Positions 32,484 through 43,446 of a stretch of 64,000 nucleotides of DNA are shown here, piece by piece. The first letter of the stretch is position 1. The number at the start of each line of letters is the position of its first letter. A model generated the notes under the pieces. That model was not told the DNA's origin. It saw only the letters and a list, made by a program, of their open reading frames with translations, and did no database searches. Where the stretch lies: positions 62,001 to 126,000 of the forward strand of contig WHUZ01000107.1 of assembly GCA_015179045.1 (NCBI GenBank), in the 5' to 3' direction. Source of the DNA: Kalaharituber pfeilii. Lineage: Eukaryota; Ascomycota; Pezizomycetes; Pezizales; Pezizaceae. A program made the translations under genes and the position numbers.

Positions 32484-32880
32484 TTTTTTTTTTTTTTTTT
32501 TTTATATCATTACTCGCTTGCCGCCTAACGGGCTATGGCGAGGGTCTTTATTTAAGGAAAGTAAACTCCAACTTATTATCCCGCGTATCCCTCCGTGATG
32601 CGGGTAGCGTCCAGTATGATCCCCTACTTCCGTCCCCTCTCCGACTCATACTGGACCGACTTGTGCCACCTCCCGCTCAGTCTCACCCTCTCAACGTCCA
32701 TCTCTTTCTCCAAGTAGACTACCACCGAGCTTGTCTTTTTGCCTTCCTCCTCCAGCAAAGTCTTCTTCCTCAGCCAGCGAATCCCCCGTATATTTCCTAA
32801 CTCCCTATTCGCCGCTTCCAACCACTTCTTGACCTTTCCCAGGTCTTTCCTCAACGCGATGCCGTGTATTACGATGCCTG
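32484..32880 (-). mobile_element. ORF1-only element 3' part
   Basis: TSD TCAATAGCTCTT (32472-32483, 32881-32892). The stem-loop has an altered upper stem (GCCCGTTAGGC). The minus frame 32880-32624 encodes VIHGIALRKDLGKVKKWLEA through SVQYESERGRK, open to the normal stop. Confidence 0.92.
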
Positions 32881-33278
32881 TCAATAGCTCTTGGTTATCC
32901 TCCATCCCAAGTGACTAGTCGCTCAAATTCCTCCTTCGTCCAGGGTTTAAGGGGATTACACTGACATGCTATAGCAGAATAAAGGAATAAGCTAGGGTTA
33001 TTTATTTGTAGGATTCTGGTATGGATTGGTGATGTCTACGGTGAGGTGCGGTGCGGTGCAGTTGTAGTGTGGTGTGGGGTAGCCTTGAGTGGGGGCAAAT
33101 CTACGGTAAGGTACGTGGCTTTCAAAAAGTACGGGACTATTTCGTGCCGTAGATTTTTCAGAAATGTACGGTGATAACGTACCTTGCCTTACATTTCAGG
33201 GCGGAACATAGCCAATGAGCGTTGTTGCCAAGACAGGGAAAATGTACGAATGTTCTACTTACCTTACCGTAGATAATT

Positions 33279-33332
33279 TTTTTTTTTTTTGTTTCACGTG
33301 ACCCCGCATGCAGCTGTTCGCCATGGCAGGGC
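33279..33332 (-). mobile_element. Family-B micro-element
   Basis: 13-bp TSD ACCGTAGATAATT (33266-33278, 33333-33345). 54 bp, ending on GGCAGGGC, i.e. starting GCCCTGCC on its own strand. Confidence 0.95.
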
Positions 33333-33448
33333 ACCGTAGATAATTGATGACCACCACTAATAGGTGGTGAGATGAATAGCCAGGTATGTGACCGCAGTCC
33401 CTACGCGTGGATATTTGTCGGGGTTTAAATACTAAAAAAGTATACCTA

Positions 33449-33545
33449 AATGGTCTGGACTGGTCTGGACCGCCTGGACCGCCTGGACCGGCCTGGACCG
33501 CCTGGACTGGCCTGGACCGCCTGGACCGGTCTGAAACAGCCTGAA
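33449..33545. repeat. Tandem CTGGACCG-type minisatellite
   Basis: About ten units of roughly 9-10 bp (CTGGACCGC, CTGGACCGGC) in a row. A related but inverted GGCCTG-rich array lies at 34066-34260. Confidence 0.8.
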
Positions 33546-34065
33546 TAGCATCAACCAATCAGTAACTGAATTTTGGCCTTTGATCATCAAGGTCAGCGTA
33601 TACCCTTGAATGACTACAGCCAATTAGCAGCTGAAAAACTGCCTTGGCCACATATCTATATTTGTAGACAATGTAATATACGTAATAATTGACTGAATTG
33701 AGTAATTTCCACTATAATACAGCCAGCACCAGGTCATCTGGCGACTGTACTTATACGTGTAAGATTATCAGAATAGCCCTTAGACAGTTTTACAAAGTTT
33801 AGGTACTGTAGATGCGAAACTGAGAAAGTGGAATTGAGAAGATATTGACTGCGAAAAGTGGAGGGAGAATGTAGTTTACTCCGCTATGGTGTGAGAGAGA
33901 TTACGCAGGTGCCCACCTGTACTTGGATGATCAGAACGAGAACACAAAACACTGAATACAGAACACAGTAAAAAATAGACAGCATAGTGGACCGAACTCT
34001 TCAATGAAATAGCTACCTTAGCACACAGGCTCAAACTGGTGGTGCTCGTAGTGTTTGCACAAACT

Positions 34066-34260
34066 GGTCTGCCTGAACCGGCCTGAATGGCCTGAATCGG
34101 CCTTAATGGCCTGAATCGGCCTGCATGTTTCAGGCCGGTCCAGGCCGTTCCAGGCCGGCCCAGGCCATCAGAAGCTCCGCCGGGGCCGCCCCAGGCCTGC
34201 TAAGCCAGGCCGCCGATCAGACCAGGCCAGGCGGCCTGATCGGCGGCCTGGCCGGTTGGG
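34066..34260. repeat. GGCCTG / CCAGGCC-rich minisatellite
   Basis: Repeats of GGCCTGAAT-(C/G) pass into CCAGGCCG units, then a GC-rich palindromic stretch around 34190-34250 (CAGGCCGCCGATCAG and its inverse CTGATCGGCGGCCTG). Confidence 0.75.
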
Positions 34261-34309
34261 GACACTGCTCGGAGTCCCTTTCCCCTTACTGTCCACCATT
34301 GCATTACGT

Positions 34310-34545
34310 ATCATGCTGCACCACACTGAGAACTGCCGCAGCACAATCCCACTGGATGTTATGCCGGAGCATACTGATCACCATGGTATAATCCACCCTG
34401 CAGCATACTGACAACCTGTCGCAGCACAATCCTACTAGATATTATGCTGCAGTATACTGATTGCTATAGACTAACGCAATACAAGCTCACTGGATGTCAC
34501 GCCTTAGTATACTGACGACCTGCCGCAGCACAATACCACTGGATG
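34310..34545. repeat. Degenerate tandem repeat upstream of the gypsy fragment
   Basis: Units of very roughly 60 bp carry GCAGCACAATCC, ACTGGATGTTATGC and AGCATACTGA in the same order three to four times. Confidence 0.65.
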
Positions 34546-35379
34546 TTACGAGAAGATGTTGCACGCTATGTTGCAGGATGCCACTATCTCCAGAAGGCCA
34601 AAGCTGACAGACATGCCCGGCAAACCAAGCTGGTACCTATGCCTACAGGTACTTTGCCCTGGGAAGAAGTAGCCATGGACTTTGTGGGCGAGTTGCCTGA
34701 AAGTGAAGGATACAATGCTATCCTTGTCATTACGGACCGCTTTACAAAAATGCTGCACTACATCCCAGCAAAGACAACATGACATCAGAAGATGTGGCGA
34801 ATGCATACATCTGTGATATATGGCGCCTACTCAGCCTACCCAGGCATGTTACATCAGAGAGAGGACCACAATTCGTAAGTGCATTCATGCGTGACCTGAA
34901 TAAGATATTAGGAATTGGCATGAGGCTGGCAATTGCACACCACCCACAGACAGATCGCTTGAGCGAAAGAGCGGTACAAACACTTCAGCAGTATCTGGGA
35001 ATATACTGCCACGACTGCCAGAAGCGATGGGCACGCTAGCTACCGCTTGCAGAATTCGCCTACATACAACTCCACTGCAGCCACAGATGGATGCAGTCCA
35101 TTCCGCAGTCTTTATGGCTTTGACCCTCGCACAATTCATGTTAACAATGACCACACCTGTGCCAGCCCAGCTGCTGGAGAATGGCTTGAACGCATGATAG
35201 AAGTACACCAGCAGATTCACCAGACCCTCAAGCAAATCAATGACAAGCGCTCAGCATTATCCATTGAGAAGTCTCGCCAGTTTCAAGTGGGAAATCAGGT
35301 GTTAGTGGATCGCTGGAACCTAACAGTACGGTCAGGCAACCGGGCCTTGTCCACCAAATTCATAGGCCCATACACAGTC

Positions 35380-35713
35380 TTTTTTTTTTTTTTTAATGTC
35401 ATTACTCGCGTGCCGCCCTATGGGCTATGGCGAGGTTTAGGTACATGAGTTATAGAATGAAAATGAAAGTAAAAATGAAAAGGGGTGAGTACATGAAAAA
35501 AGGTAAAAAATTATAGGTTTCTAAACGCCCACCCCCGAGTCCCTTGCCCAATCCAAAATCTCTACCTCGCCATAGCCCTCAGGGCGCCATGCGAGTAATG
35601 ATATTAAAAAAAAAAAAAAAAAAAAATCCAAAACCTCTGTTAGTGTGTCCTTGTCCTTGTCTCCGTCGGGTCTGCATAGTCCGTCCATCCCCCTTGGGCA
35701 CTTCCGTCTCCAC
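35380..35713 (-). mobile_element. LINE-A 3' end in the gypsy integrase
   Basis: 14-bp TSD GCCCATACACAGTC (35366-35379, 35714-35727). It contains a younger stem-loop-only insertion. Stem-loop at 35402-35434. Confidence 0.94.
35564..35625 (+). mobile_element. LINE-A stem-loop-only insertion, nested
   Basis: TSD ATCCAAAATCTCT / ATCCAAAACCTCT (35551-35563, 35626-35638). 62 bp, starts ACCTCGCC. Third layer: gypsy, LINE-A, micro-insertion. Confidence 0.93.
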
Positions 35714-35847
35714 GCCCATACACAGTCACCAGGGTGACGGACGGCATGAGACGGGACCTAGTTGAAGGACTGGCGAAGCTAGAATCAATAGATGGAGAAT
35801 GCACCACTGGCTCAGGGTGGAACTCCAACACCACAGATACCTGAGAT

Positions 35848-35930
35848 TTTTTTTTTTTTTTTTTTTATATCAATACTCGCATGCCGCCCTATGGGCTATG
35901 GCGAGGCTTATTTAAGTACATAATTACTAG
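35848..35930 (-). mobile_element. LINE-A 3' end
   Basis: Poly(T), stem-loop and a few tens of nt of 3' UTR (TTATTTAAGTACATAA). The inner border is not clear because the next DNA is a tandem duplication. Confidence 0.7.
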
Positions 35931-36257
35931 CATGTGGCCACCTCGCGACCGCGAGGGTGAGTGTAGGTGTAGCGGTAGTGGATAAGGGACCCGTAAAGTC
36001 GGCGTCAAGTGACTGTACACTCTTTACCAGTTCCATGACCGTACAATCTCGTTTCTCTGCATTTATTCATATCAGTATATTCTCTAGCATGTGGCCACCT
36101 CGCGACCGCGAGGGTGAGTTTAGGTGTAGCGGTAGTGGATAAGGGACCATTGTAGCCCCGTAAAGTCGGCGTCAAGTGACTGTACACTCTTTACCAGTTC
36201 CATGACCGTACAATCTCGTTTCTCTGCATTTATTCATATCGGTATATTCTCATTGTT
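35930..36257. repeat. Tandem duplication, unit about 157 bp
   Basis: Two head-to-tail copies starting GCATGTGGCCACCTCGCGAC at about 35930 and 36087. They differ by a small insertion (TTGTAGCC) in the second copy. Confidence 0.85.
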
Positions 36258-36539
36258 ATTTATAATATCACGTAATCCCACTCCTGCATCCAGGGAGCTC
36301 TAGTATTAATTTTATATATTTTGTGGAGTATAATGCTAATAATTGTAGAACCTATGGATAGCGAAACCCTCGTTACAGCCCATAAACTCTACCTAAATTC
36401 CGGTTAATATCTACCCACAATGATATTGCTCAGATGTCCAGCATATGCCCTTTCATGTGTACCTAGCTTCCTTATCTGGCTTCTAGCACCATGCCGTACC
36501 GGTCCAGCGCATTCTCATTTTGCCCCATCTTGCACCATC

Positions 36540-38520
36540 GAAAATAATCTGCCATACTTGTAAAATTGTAAATTGAGCTCATTTTAGCATATCTTGCACT
36601 ATCAAGGAGGTCTTATTGTATCTGTCAAATTGAGCCATACCGCCTCACTTTGCACCATAGAAAGGGACCCTCATTTTACCATGTTCCACGCTGCTAGGTG
36701 GGTCCTGCCGTACCTGTCAAATTTGGCTCATTCTGCTGTTCTCACATTGTGGAAAGAGTCCGGTGATACTTGTCAACTTGAGCTCATTCTGCCTCATCTC
36801 ACGCCATCGAAAGGAAGCTGTCATACCTGTTAAATTGAGCTTATTCTGCCTCATTTTTGCCTGTCAAGGTCATATCGGTCAACTTGACCACATCCATCCT
36901 CATCTTGCGCCATTGAGGGAGACTGTTATACCTATTAAATTCAGCTCATTGTACTGCATCACACACCATTGAGAAGCTATTATACCTATCAAAGTGTCTG
37001 TCAAATTCGGCTCATTTTGCTGCATCTCGTGAGGTGAAATAGACCTACCATACCTATCACATTTGACTCGTTCTGCTGCATCTCGCACCATTGAGAAGCT
37101 GTCGTGCCTACCAAATTGAGGAGCTGTCGTGCCTGTTAAATTGAGGAGCTATCGTGCCTGTCAAATTGAGGAGCTGTCGTGCCTGCCAGATTGAGGAGCT
37201 GTCGTGCCTGCCAAATTGAGGAGCTGTCGTGCCTGTCAAATTGAGGAGCTGTCGTGCCTGTTAAATTGAGGAGCTGTCGTGTCTGTTAAATTGAGGAGCT
37301 GTCGTGCCTGTCAAATTGAGGAGCTGTCGTGCCTGCCAGATTGAGGAGCTGTCGTGCCTGCCAAATTGAGGAGCTGTCGTGCCTGTCAAATTGAGGAGCT
37401 GTCGTGCCTGTTAAATTGAGGAGCTGTCGTGTCTGTTAAATTGAGGAGCTATCGTGCCTGTTAAATTGAGGAGCTGTCGTGCCTGCCAAATTGAGGAGCT
37501 GTCGTGCCTGTTAAAGTTCCTGTCAAATTCAGCTCATTTTACTGCATCTCGCGGGGTGAGATGGACCTACCATACCTGTCAAATTTGACTCGTTCTGCTG
37601 CATCTCACACCATTGAGGAGCTGTCATGCCTGTCAAAGTGTCTGTCAAATTCAGCTCATTTTGCTGCATCTCGTGAGGTGAAATAGACCTATCATACCTT
37701 ATCACATTTGACTCGTTCTGCTGCCACACCTTGCACCATTAAGGAGCTGTCGTGCCTATCAAATTGAGGAGCTCGTGCCTGTCAAATTGAGGAGCTATCG
37801 TGCCTGCCAAATTGAGGAGCTGTCGTGCCTGTTAAATTGAGGAGCTGTCGTGCCTGTCAAAGTGCCTGTCAAATTCGGCTCATTTTGCTGCATCTCGCGG
37901 GGTGAAATGGACCTACCATACCTGTCAAATTTGACTCGTTGTGCTACACCTCACACCATTGAGGAGCTGTCGTGCCTGTCAAAGTGCCTATCAAATTCAG
38001 CTCATTTTGCTACATCTCGCAAGGTGAAATGGACCTACTATACCTGTCAAATTTGACTCATTCTGCTGCATCTCACACCATTGAGGAGCTATCATACCTG
38101 TAAAGTGCCTGTAAAATTCGGCTCATTTTGCTGCATCTTGCGAGGTAAAATAGACCTACCATACCTATCACATTTGACTCGTTCTGCTGCATGTCGCACT
38201 CTTGAGGAGCTGTCGTACCTGTCAAATTGAGGAGCTGTCGTGCCTGTCAAAGTGCCTGTCAAATTCAGCTCATTTTGCTATATCTCGCGAGATGAAACAG
38301 ACCTACCATACCTGTCAAATTTGACTCGTTCAGCTGCATCTCGTGCCATCGAATACCAGTCAAATTGTACTCTTATACTTGTTAAATTCGGCTCACTCTG
38401 TTACTATTGTGCTATGGAAAGCTGCTGCTATACCTGTCAAATTGAACTCGTTATACTTCATCTTCTGATGGTAAGAGAGATATACTATACCTATAAAATT
38501 TGGCTCATTCTTCTGTATCT
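36540..38520. repeat. Complex satellite of about 2 kb
   Basis: Recurring phrases (CTGTCAAATTCGGCTCATTT, TGCTGCATCTCGCGAGGTGA, GACCTACCATACCTGTCAAA, CACACCATTGAGGAGCTGTC) appear in the same order many times with drift, decaying toward both ends. A pure 25-bp sub-array is embedded at 37110-37505. Confidence 0.88.
37110..37505. repeat. 25-bp minisatellite with 150-bp higher-order period
   Basis: About 16 head-to-tail copies of GAGGAGCTGTCGTGCCTGTC plus AAATT. Variant units (CCAGA, CCAAA, TCAAA, TTAAA, TCTGTTAAA) recur in the same order every six units: the block at 37141 repeats at 37291. Confidence 0.92.
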
Positions 38521-38965
38521 TATGCCGAGAATGTTGAGGTTCAGAAGAATGTGAACATTTCACATAAAGGTATTGATAGATACGGCCAATTGCAACTCCT
38601 CATTGTTATGGTGTCCATTTCCGTGAAGGTTGATTTCATACGAAATGTGATAGAAACTCTTGATATAGGTATTGTTGGGCGTTTGGCATATTCCACATTA
38701 ATATGTGCCTTATGACGAAGGCTCAGGGGTATGTTGAGGTTTAGGAGTATGTGAACATTTCACAGGTCTTTTTCTTTTCAGGGGTTAGGTAGACGCCAAG
38801 GTCTTTTTTTTTTTCAAGGGTTAGGTGGCCGCCAAGAGGGATGTAACTCAGTACTATAATAGATATCGGCTATAAAAGAAAGGATCACTGTGCCACCGAC
38901 CCCCCTCCCCTTAGCAGTACTCCCCACTCTCCCGAGAGAGTCCGAAACGGAAGAATGGGAGAGGG

Positions 38966-39401
38966 TGTACTGTAACGGGGATATTGTAACGCGAGCCGGG
39001 TAAATAGCGCCACGCTAAGGTGACCTCTGACAAGCATTTCGGGATGTCGGTACATACATACGCGTAAAATGGATGCGACCTTTTTTTTTTTTTTTTTTTA
39101 ATCACATAACCCGCATGCAGCTGTTCGCCATGGCAGGGCAAGGATGCGACCTAAGTGCGTATTGCAGAGTCTCAAAAGTGTATATAAGTGGTGTTCATGG
39201 CTGCGTGTTCTCTTTTCCTTTTCTCTTTACGCAACCTCTTGTTTAGTTCCTACTAAGTAGAGAGGTTACCTGCTGTGCTGAACAGCTGAACAGCTGAACC
39301 GCCTTACTGCTGCGAACTGCTGAACTGTCGCCTGCTGCCTCCTGCCTGCGCTCCGTAGATCGCCGTCATCCACGGGCTCCAGACCACGACCCGCCGTTAC
39401 A
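38966..39401 (+). mobile_element. Solo LTR, family 2
   Basis: Starts TGTACTGTAACGG, ends CCGTTACA, with a perfect 5-bp TSD GAGGG (38961-38965, 39402-39406). A TATATAAG box lies at about 39181. A family-B micro-element sits inside. It lies within the body of a LINE-A type element whose tail is at 39411-39463. Confidence 0.85.
39081..39141 (-). mobile_element. Family-B micro-element in a solo LTR
   Basis: TSD GGATGCGACC (39071-39080, 39142-39151). Confidence 0.94.
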
Positions 39402-39410
39402 GAGGGCCAT

Positions 39411-39463
39411 CATCGTCATAGCCCATAGGGCGGCAAGCGATTACTGATATTAAAAAAAAAAAA
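39411..39463 (+). mobile_element. 3' tail of a LINE-A family element
   Basis: Stem-loop with foot ATCG(T)/GCGAT and upper stem GCCC/GGGC, then A12. The upstream body is interrupted by the solo LTR, and its start is not resolved. Confidence 0.7.
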
Positions 39464-39561
39464 GGATGCGGTTACACAAAGTGATCCACAACTCACTACT
39501 TAAGGCCTTCAGAGATAGGCCCGAGGTACAGGTGGACCCAGCACCAGGAGATGATGATGTC

Positions 39562-39593
<32 letters not shown>

Positions 39594-39786
39594 GCATCAT
39601 TGACAGCCGCCGTAAGCGCGGAGGGGTACGATACCGCGTACGCTGGATGGATTACGGCGCAGAAGCTGATACATGGGAACCATATGATGGGCTGCAATTA
39701 GCACCCTCGTTGTCGACGAAATCAAGCGATTCCACAAGGATAACCCAAGGAAACCAGCAGACCCAAGGGTTGAAGAGCTGCTCTAA
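39464..39786 (+). pseudogene. Gypsy chromodomain fragment with GAT microsatellite
   Basis: Frames read LHKVIHNSLLKAFRDRPEVQ, then an Asp run from (GAT)n at 39551-39592, then SRRKRGGVRYRVRWMDYGAE, ADTWEPYDGLQLA and FHKDNPRKPADPRVEELL. The second block is a chromodomain (aromatic cage residues Y, W, W), typical of chromovirus integrase C-termini that guide insertion to heterochromatin. The conserved histidine-rich linker is replaced by the repeat-encoded Asp tract, and frames are broken. It is probably the end of the integrase at 34543-35847, separated by insertions. Confidence 0.75.
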
Positions 39787-40565
39787 GCTATAAAATCACG
39801 GTACATTCGGAGCACTGGCAGCCGTCCCCGGAGCGTGCGGCACCGCCACCACCACCACAACCCGCGGGGCCATCCCCCACCCCCACTCTGGCGCCTACCC
39901 TGCGATCTAAGGGGCGCAAGGACAAGACACTAGCACCACAAGCCGAGTACGCCTTTAAACGTCGGCTAGATGACAAAGAGGCGGAAAAGATCGCGGCGAC
40001 CAACGCCGACACAAACCCCCCACCCCCGTCAAGCGCCACCACGACAAGATCGAAGAATACCCCCCCAACCCCCACCCAAACCCGGCAAAGAAGTCTACTA
40101 CAACAAGCGGCCTCGTCGTACACGGTATTGCACTCCGGAAGGACCTGAACAACGTCCGGAGATCGTTAGAGGCGGCAAACCGTGACATAGGAAGGGTGGG
40201 AGGTATTTGGTGGTTGAGAAAGAAGGCAATTCTGACAGAGGAAGGCAAAACCACCAGCTCAGTTGTGGTATACCTTGGGAGACAGGTTGAGCTGGAGAAG
40301 GTGAGACTGGGAGGAAAATGGTTGAAGCCCAGCCAGTACGAGTGGGACAGGGGATGGAAGTACACCAGTACTGTTTTTTCCCCCGGGTATCTGCACATCT
40401 CCAATTCGTCGGAGGATACGGGAACCACACTGACCTCAATACACACGCATTATTGATGAGCGCCGCGGGCATCACATGTAACTACGTCTTACTTTTTACT
40501 TTCTTTTTATTTCTTACGTACTTAAACCCTCGCCTTAGCCCTTAGGGCGGCATGCGAGTACTGAT

Positions 40566-40592
<27 letters not shown>
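39787..40592 (+). mobile_element. ORF1-only element in the gypsy 3' end
   Basis: Short TSD CTCTAA (39781-39786, 40593-40598). Coding remnants: KGRKDKTLAPQAEYAFKRRL in one frame, ending at 40123-40375 with LNNVRRSLEAANRDIG-like sequence and VRLGGKWLKPSQYEWDRGWK. The normal stop has become TAC, so the frame reads on. 3' UTR, stem-loop (40529-40560) and poly(A) follow. Confidence 0.8.
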
Positions 40593-40596
<4 letters not shown>

Positions 40597-40745
40597 AAAA
40601 TTGAGTCCATTCCTTCCTCGCCCACGGGACCTTCTTCCCACGTGGCTTTTTCCCATGGAGAGGTTTAACGGCGGACAACCATGCGTGATACCGGCCTGTG
40701 GTATACCACTGACGAGGACTTCAGCCGTAGGGACGGGGGGGGTAA
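40593..40745 (+). pseudogene. End of gypsy pol and polypurine tract
   Basis: The frame LLPTWLFPMERFNGGQPCVI, then GGVMSRSTR resembles the C-terminal tail of fungal gypsy polyproteins. The run GGGACGGGGGGGGTAA (about 40731-40745) looks like the polypurine tract next to an LTR start TGTCACGG at 40746. Confidence 0.55.
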
Positions 40746-41139
40746 TGTCACGGTCTACCCGCTGTGATGACGGCTCAACAGCATCCACTGTTTCGCACGG
40801 GTACCGGTGTCTAGAGCTGGCGGAATGAAGCCTCACAGGCGGCCTCAATAATCAAATGCTAAGGAAAGGGTCTTCAATTGTCTTATCTGTGCGTGTCCAT
40901 ATCTGTCCATGTCTGTATATCTCCGTGTATGTCTGTATATCTCCGTGTATGTCTGTGTCCATGTATATCCCTTCACACAGTCCTATCTACATACAATTTA
41001 TAGACCACCTTCGCCTTCCAACTGAGCCTATACATACATATCTAGCTTCTTGATCATAATTTTCTTCCCATGTGTCATCATGTGGCCCTACCGCTGAGTA
41101 CCGCTCCGGCCCGCGTATGGCCTTATTCTTTCCATCGGT
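40746..41139 (+). mobile_element. Probable 3' LTR start of the gypsy relic
   Basis: TGTCACGG follows the purine tract. A run of about 16-bp units TATATCTCCGTGTATGTC lies at 40910-40960. The LTR end is not resolved. Confidence 0.4.
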
Positions 41140-41624
41140 ACCGTGGTTACCACCACACCGCGAAGGGGATATCCACTCACATTGACCTGTAAAGCTTCTA
41201 GTGACGATTCGGCCTGATCAATTGATAGCTACAGTCTGGCAATGAAACATTGGTTGGGCATGGATCTGTATCACAAGGAATGCCGGCATGGTCAGAGCGT
41301 AAGACAGTGCCTCGGGCACGGACCGGAGGTTCCGGAAGAACAGCCACACCTCGGAGAAACAGTCAGGGCCGGAGCTATGGAAATAGCTATAGCCGCCCCG
41401 GAGCGCTGTAACTGCACCGGAGCTATGGAGAAAACTGTTGACGGAGTTACGTGAAGTGCTGAAGCTACTGGAGGTCTGTTAAGGTAGCATAGATAGCAAT
41501 CACAGTAGGCACGCAGGGTTGGCTATAAGAAGGGCCAGCAAGAGCTGCCGTCTCGAAGGTCAAGCACCAAGCGTTGTCCTAAGTTACACCCTCTATTCAC
41601 TACATCATCCTAGAAACCGTAACA
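41140..41624 (-). mobile_element. LTR family 1 copy
   Basis: Same family as 15015-15485 and 18440-19194. Ends (plus strand) CTAGAAACCGTAACA at 41624. Shares AAGGGGATATCC, AAGCTTCTAGTGACGATTCGG and AGGGCCAGCAAGAGCTGCC. Confidence 0.7.
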
Positions 41625-41906
41625 CTTAATGTTAAGGTGGATAATGACATTTTGACACAAGTAAGAAGATCAAGCGAGAGAGGGTGCTTCGAGAGACTGA
41701 TTCGAAATTCTGGGGCGTATTTACCGGGCTATCTAAACAAAAATGCAGTTGGTTTACAACATGTAGATTGCTTACTGTACATTTGAACCAACTCACCCCT
41801 TACCTCTTTAATTGAGGTCAATGCTATCTTTAACCCCTTAAGTTTGATAATCTCGTAGCGCCGCATCGTCCCCCAGATGTTAGTGTTACACGAAAACCAC
41901 TTATAG

Positions 41907-42579
41907 CCACCTCCTCGGTCGGGACCCCGGCAGGACCCATGGATAGCGCCCCCGCTGCCACCACCGCTACACCAAAACCGACCCCCGAGCCCACTCCAAG
42001 ACCCTAGAAACACCACACCAGACCCACAGACCCCCAACCCCGACCCAACACCAAACCCGCGGCCCCCCCATCCAGCCCGATGCCACCACCTCGAAGTCCG
42101 ACATCGTCGTACACGGAATTGCCCTGGGAAAAGATCTGGGGAAAGTCCAAAGATGGTTGGAGGAAGATAACAAAAGCATAAGCAGAGTCGTTGGGATCAG
42201 GTGGCTAAGTCGGAAGTCGACGCTGGAAGAAGAAGGCAAGAAGGCGAGCTCAGCGGTAGTGTACTTGGAGGAAAAAACTGAAATAGAGAGAGTGTGGCAG
42301 GGAGGAAAATGGTTGAGGTTCAGTCAGTACTAGTCGGACAGAAAACGGAGGAGCTAGGATATAGGACTCGCTGACCCCACCCCTCGCCATAGCCTACAAG
42401 GTGGCATGCGAGTAATGACATAAAAAAAAAAAAAAAAAAAATCACACCCCACCCGTATCACTAAAGATCGCCGCGGATCCCACATGTAACTATCTGTTAT
42501 TTTTTTTCTTTCATTATTTCCTAATGTACCTAACCTCGCCATAGCCCATAGGGCGGCATGCGAGTAATGATATAAAAAA
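41907..42579 (+). mobile_element. ORF1-only element, 5'-truncated
   Basis: TSD AAAACCACTTATAG / AAAACCACTTACAG (41893-41906, 42580-42593). Coding remnant IVVHGIALGKDLGKVQRWLE, RVVGIRWLSRKSTLEEEGKK, WLRFSQY then a stop. The 3' UTR is split by a micro-insertion. Stem-loop at 42535-42565. Confidence 0.92.
42383..42445 (+). mobile_element. LINE-A stem-loop-only insertion, nested
   Basis: TSD ACCCCACCC (42374-42382, 42446-42454). Upper stem GCCT/AGGT with loop ACA. Confidence 0.88.
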
Positions 42580-42593
42580 AAAACCACTTACAG

Positions 42594-43221
42594 AGAAGAC
42601 ACAAAAGGTAACATTTCGTTTATCAACGGCGTTGTAGGTTGTGCAAGACTCAGACAAAGATCCACTATATGAATAACCTTCGTGCAACATATTCAGCCTC
42701 CACATAAGCATCCAGTTCTTGTTCTGAATCAATATTTTCATTGCCAGTTCCAAAAGAAGCCAATGATATCCCGGTTCACCCCTTTTTATTTTCTTTCTTT
42801 TTTTATAGATACCGTTGCCGGTCCGATCCAACTGGTTGCCTTACCATTATGCATCTGGTCCAGCATGTCACAGCCCCCGTAAATACCACAACTTAGCATT
42901 TGCCTCTGCTACCGTGCTTATTTCCCAGGTAGGGACATCGAACTCCTTTTTAGGTCCTGTCTTTTCCTACCCACAGAGTACCAATGTCATATTCTAATGA
43001 ACATTTTGCCTATTTAGGTAAAGGTAATACTAGGTGTTTATGCAAAGAAGGTGAATAGGGACTATCTAAACCGTTAAATAGCAATATATGTATAGGAAGA
43101 TATTTTCTGAATAGTTCACAGCACGGGCTGCTGATTTTGGCACATGAGTAGTATCGTATATACATAATGCATAAGAGTAGTATTAGTGCAGTCACAACGG
43201 AACTTGCTATACCTCTTTAGC
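42594..43221. other. Intergenic DNA, no feature seen
   Basis: No convincing ORF or repeat. Confidence 0.4.
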
Positions 43222-43235
43222 ATAGGGCTATAGAT

Positions 43236-43446
43236 TTTTTTTTTTTTTTTAATTTCATTACTCGCATGCCGCCCTATGGGCTATGGCGAGGTTTATATAT
43301 TCAAGGAATGTGTTATAACTAAACAAAAAGAAAAAAGGACCTATTACATGTGGGGGAGGTGAGCCGAGCCTGCCTTATTTCCTTCCTCTGTCTGGCTCGT
43401 ACGCCTCCGTCCGCAACCATCTTCCCCCCAATCTGACCTTCCCAAT
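43236..43446 (-). mobile_element. ORF1-only element 3' end
   Basis: TSD ATAGGGCTATAGA (43222-43234, 43447-43459). Own-strand reading shows AGATTGGGGGGAAGATGG (LGGRW) just upstream of the usual stop, then 3' UTR, stem-loop and poly(A). Confidence 0.9.

Larger units (their letters stand above)
32045..33375. mobile_element. Element bounded by inverted repeats of about 50 bp
   Basis: The left end (GGTGGTCATCAATTATCTA, then GGTAAGGTAA and GAACATTCGTACATTT, about 32052-32110) recurs inverted at about 33235-33362 once the family-B insert is ignored. Inside are further copies of CTACGGTAAGGTAC near 33100 and an ORF1-only insertion. No transposase was recognised, so it is probably a non-autonomous DNA element. 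Confidence 0.6.
34543..35847 (+). pseudogene. Ty3/gypsy chromovirus integrase, broken
   Basis: Three frames (34543-34782, 34779-35039, 35047-35379) together give the core of a gypsy integrase: a relic of the zinc-binding end (YVAGCHYLQKAKADRHA), PWEEVAMDFVGELPESEGYN with the first catalytic Asp, VITDRFTKMLHYIP, SERGPQFVSAFMRDL where the usual SDRGPQF Asp is Glu, HHPQTDRLSERAVQTLQQYL, SPFRSLYGFDPRTIH and NRALSTKFIGPYTV. Two frameshifts, a stop, the D-to-E change and a LINE-A insertion (35380-35713) make it dead. The frame resumes after the insert as VTRVTDGMRRDLVEGLAKLE. RT and protease are not in the window. The chromodomain part probably lies displaced at 39465-39786. Confidence 0.88.

Noticed and set aside
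37110..37505. CRISPR-like array
   Set aside because: Units are directly adjacent with no unique spacers, and the genome is fungal; it is a minisatellite.
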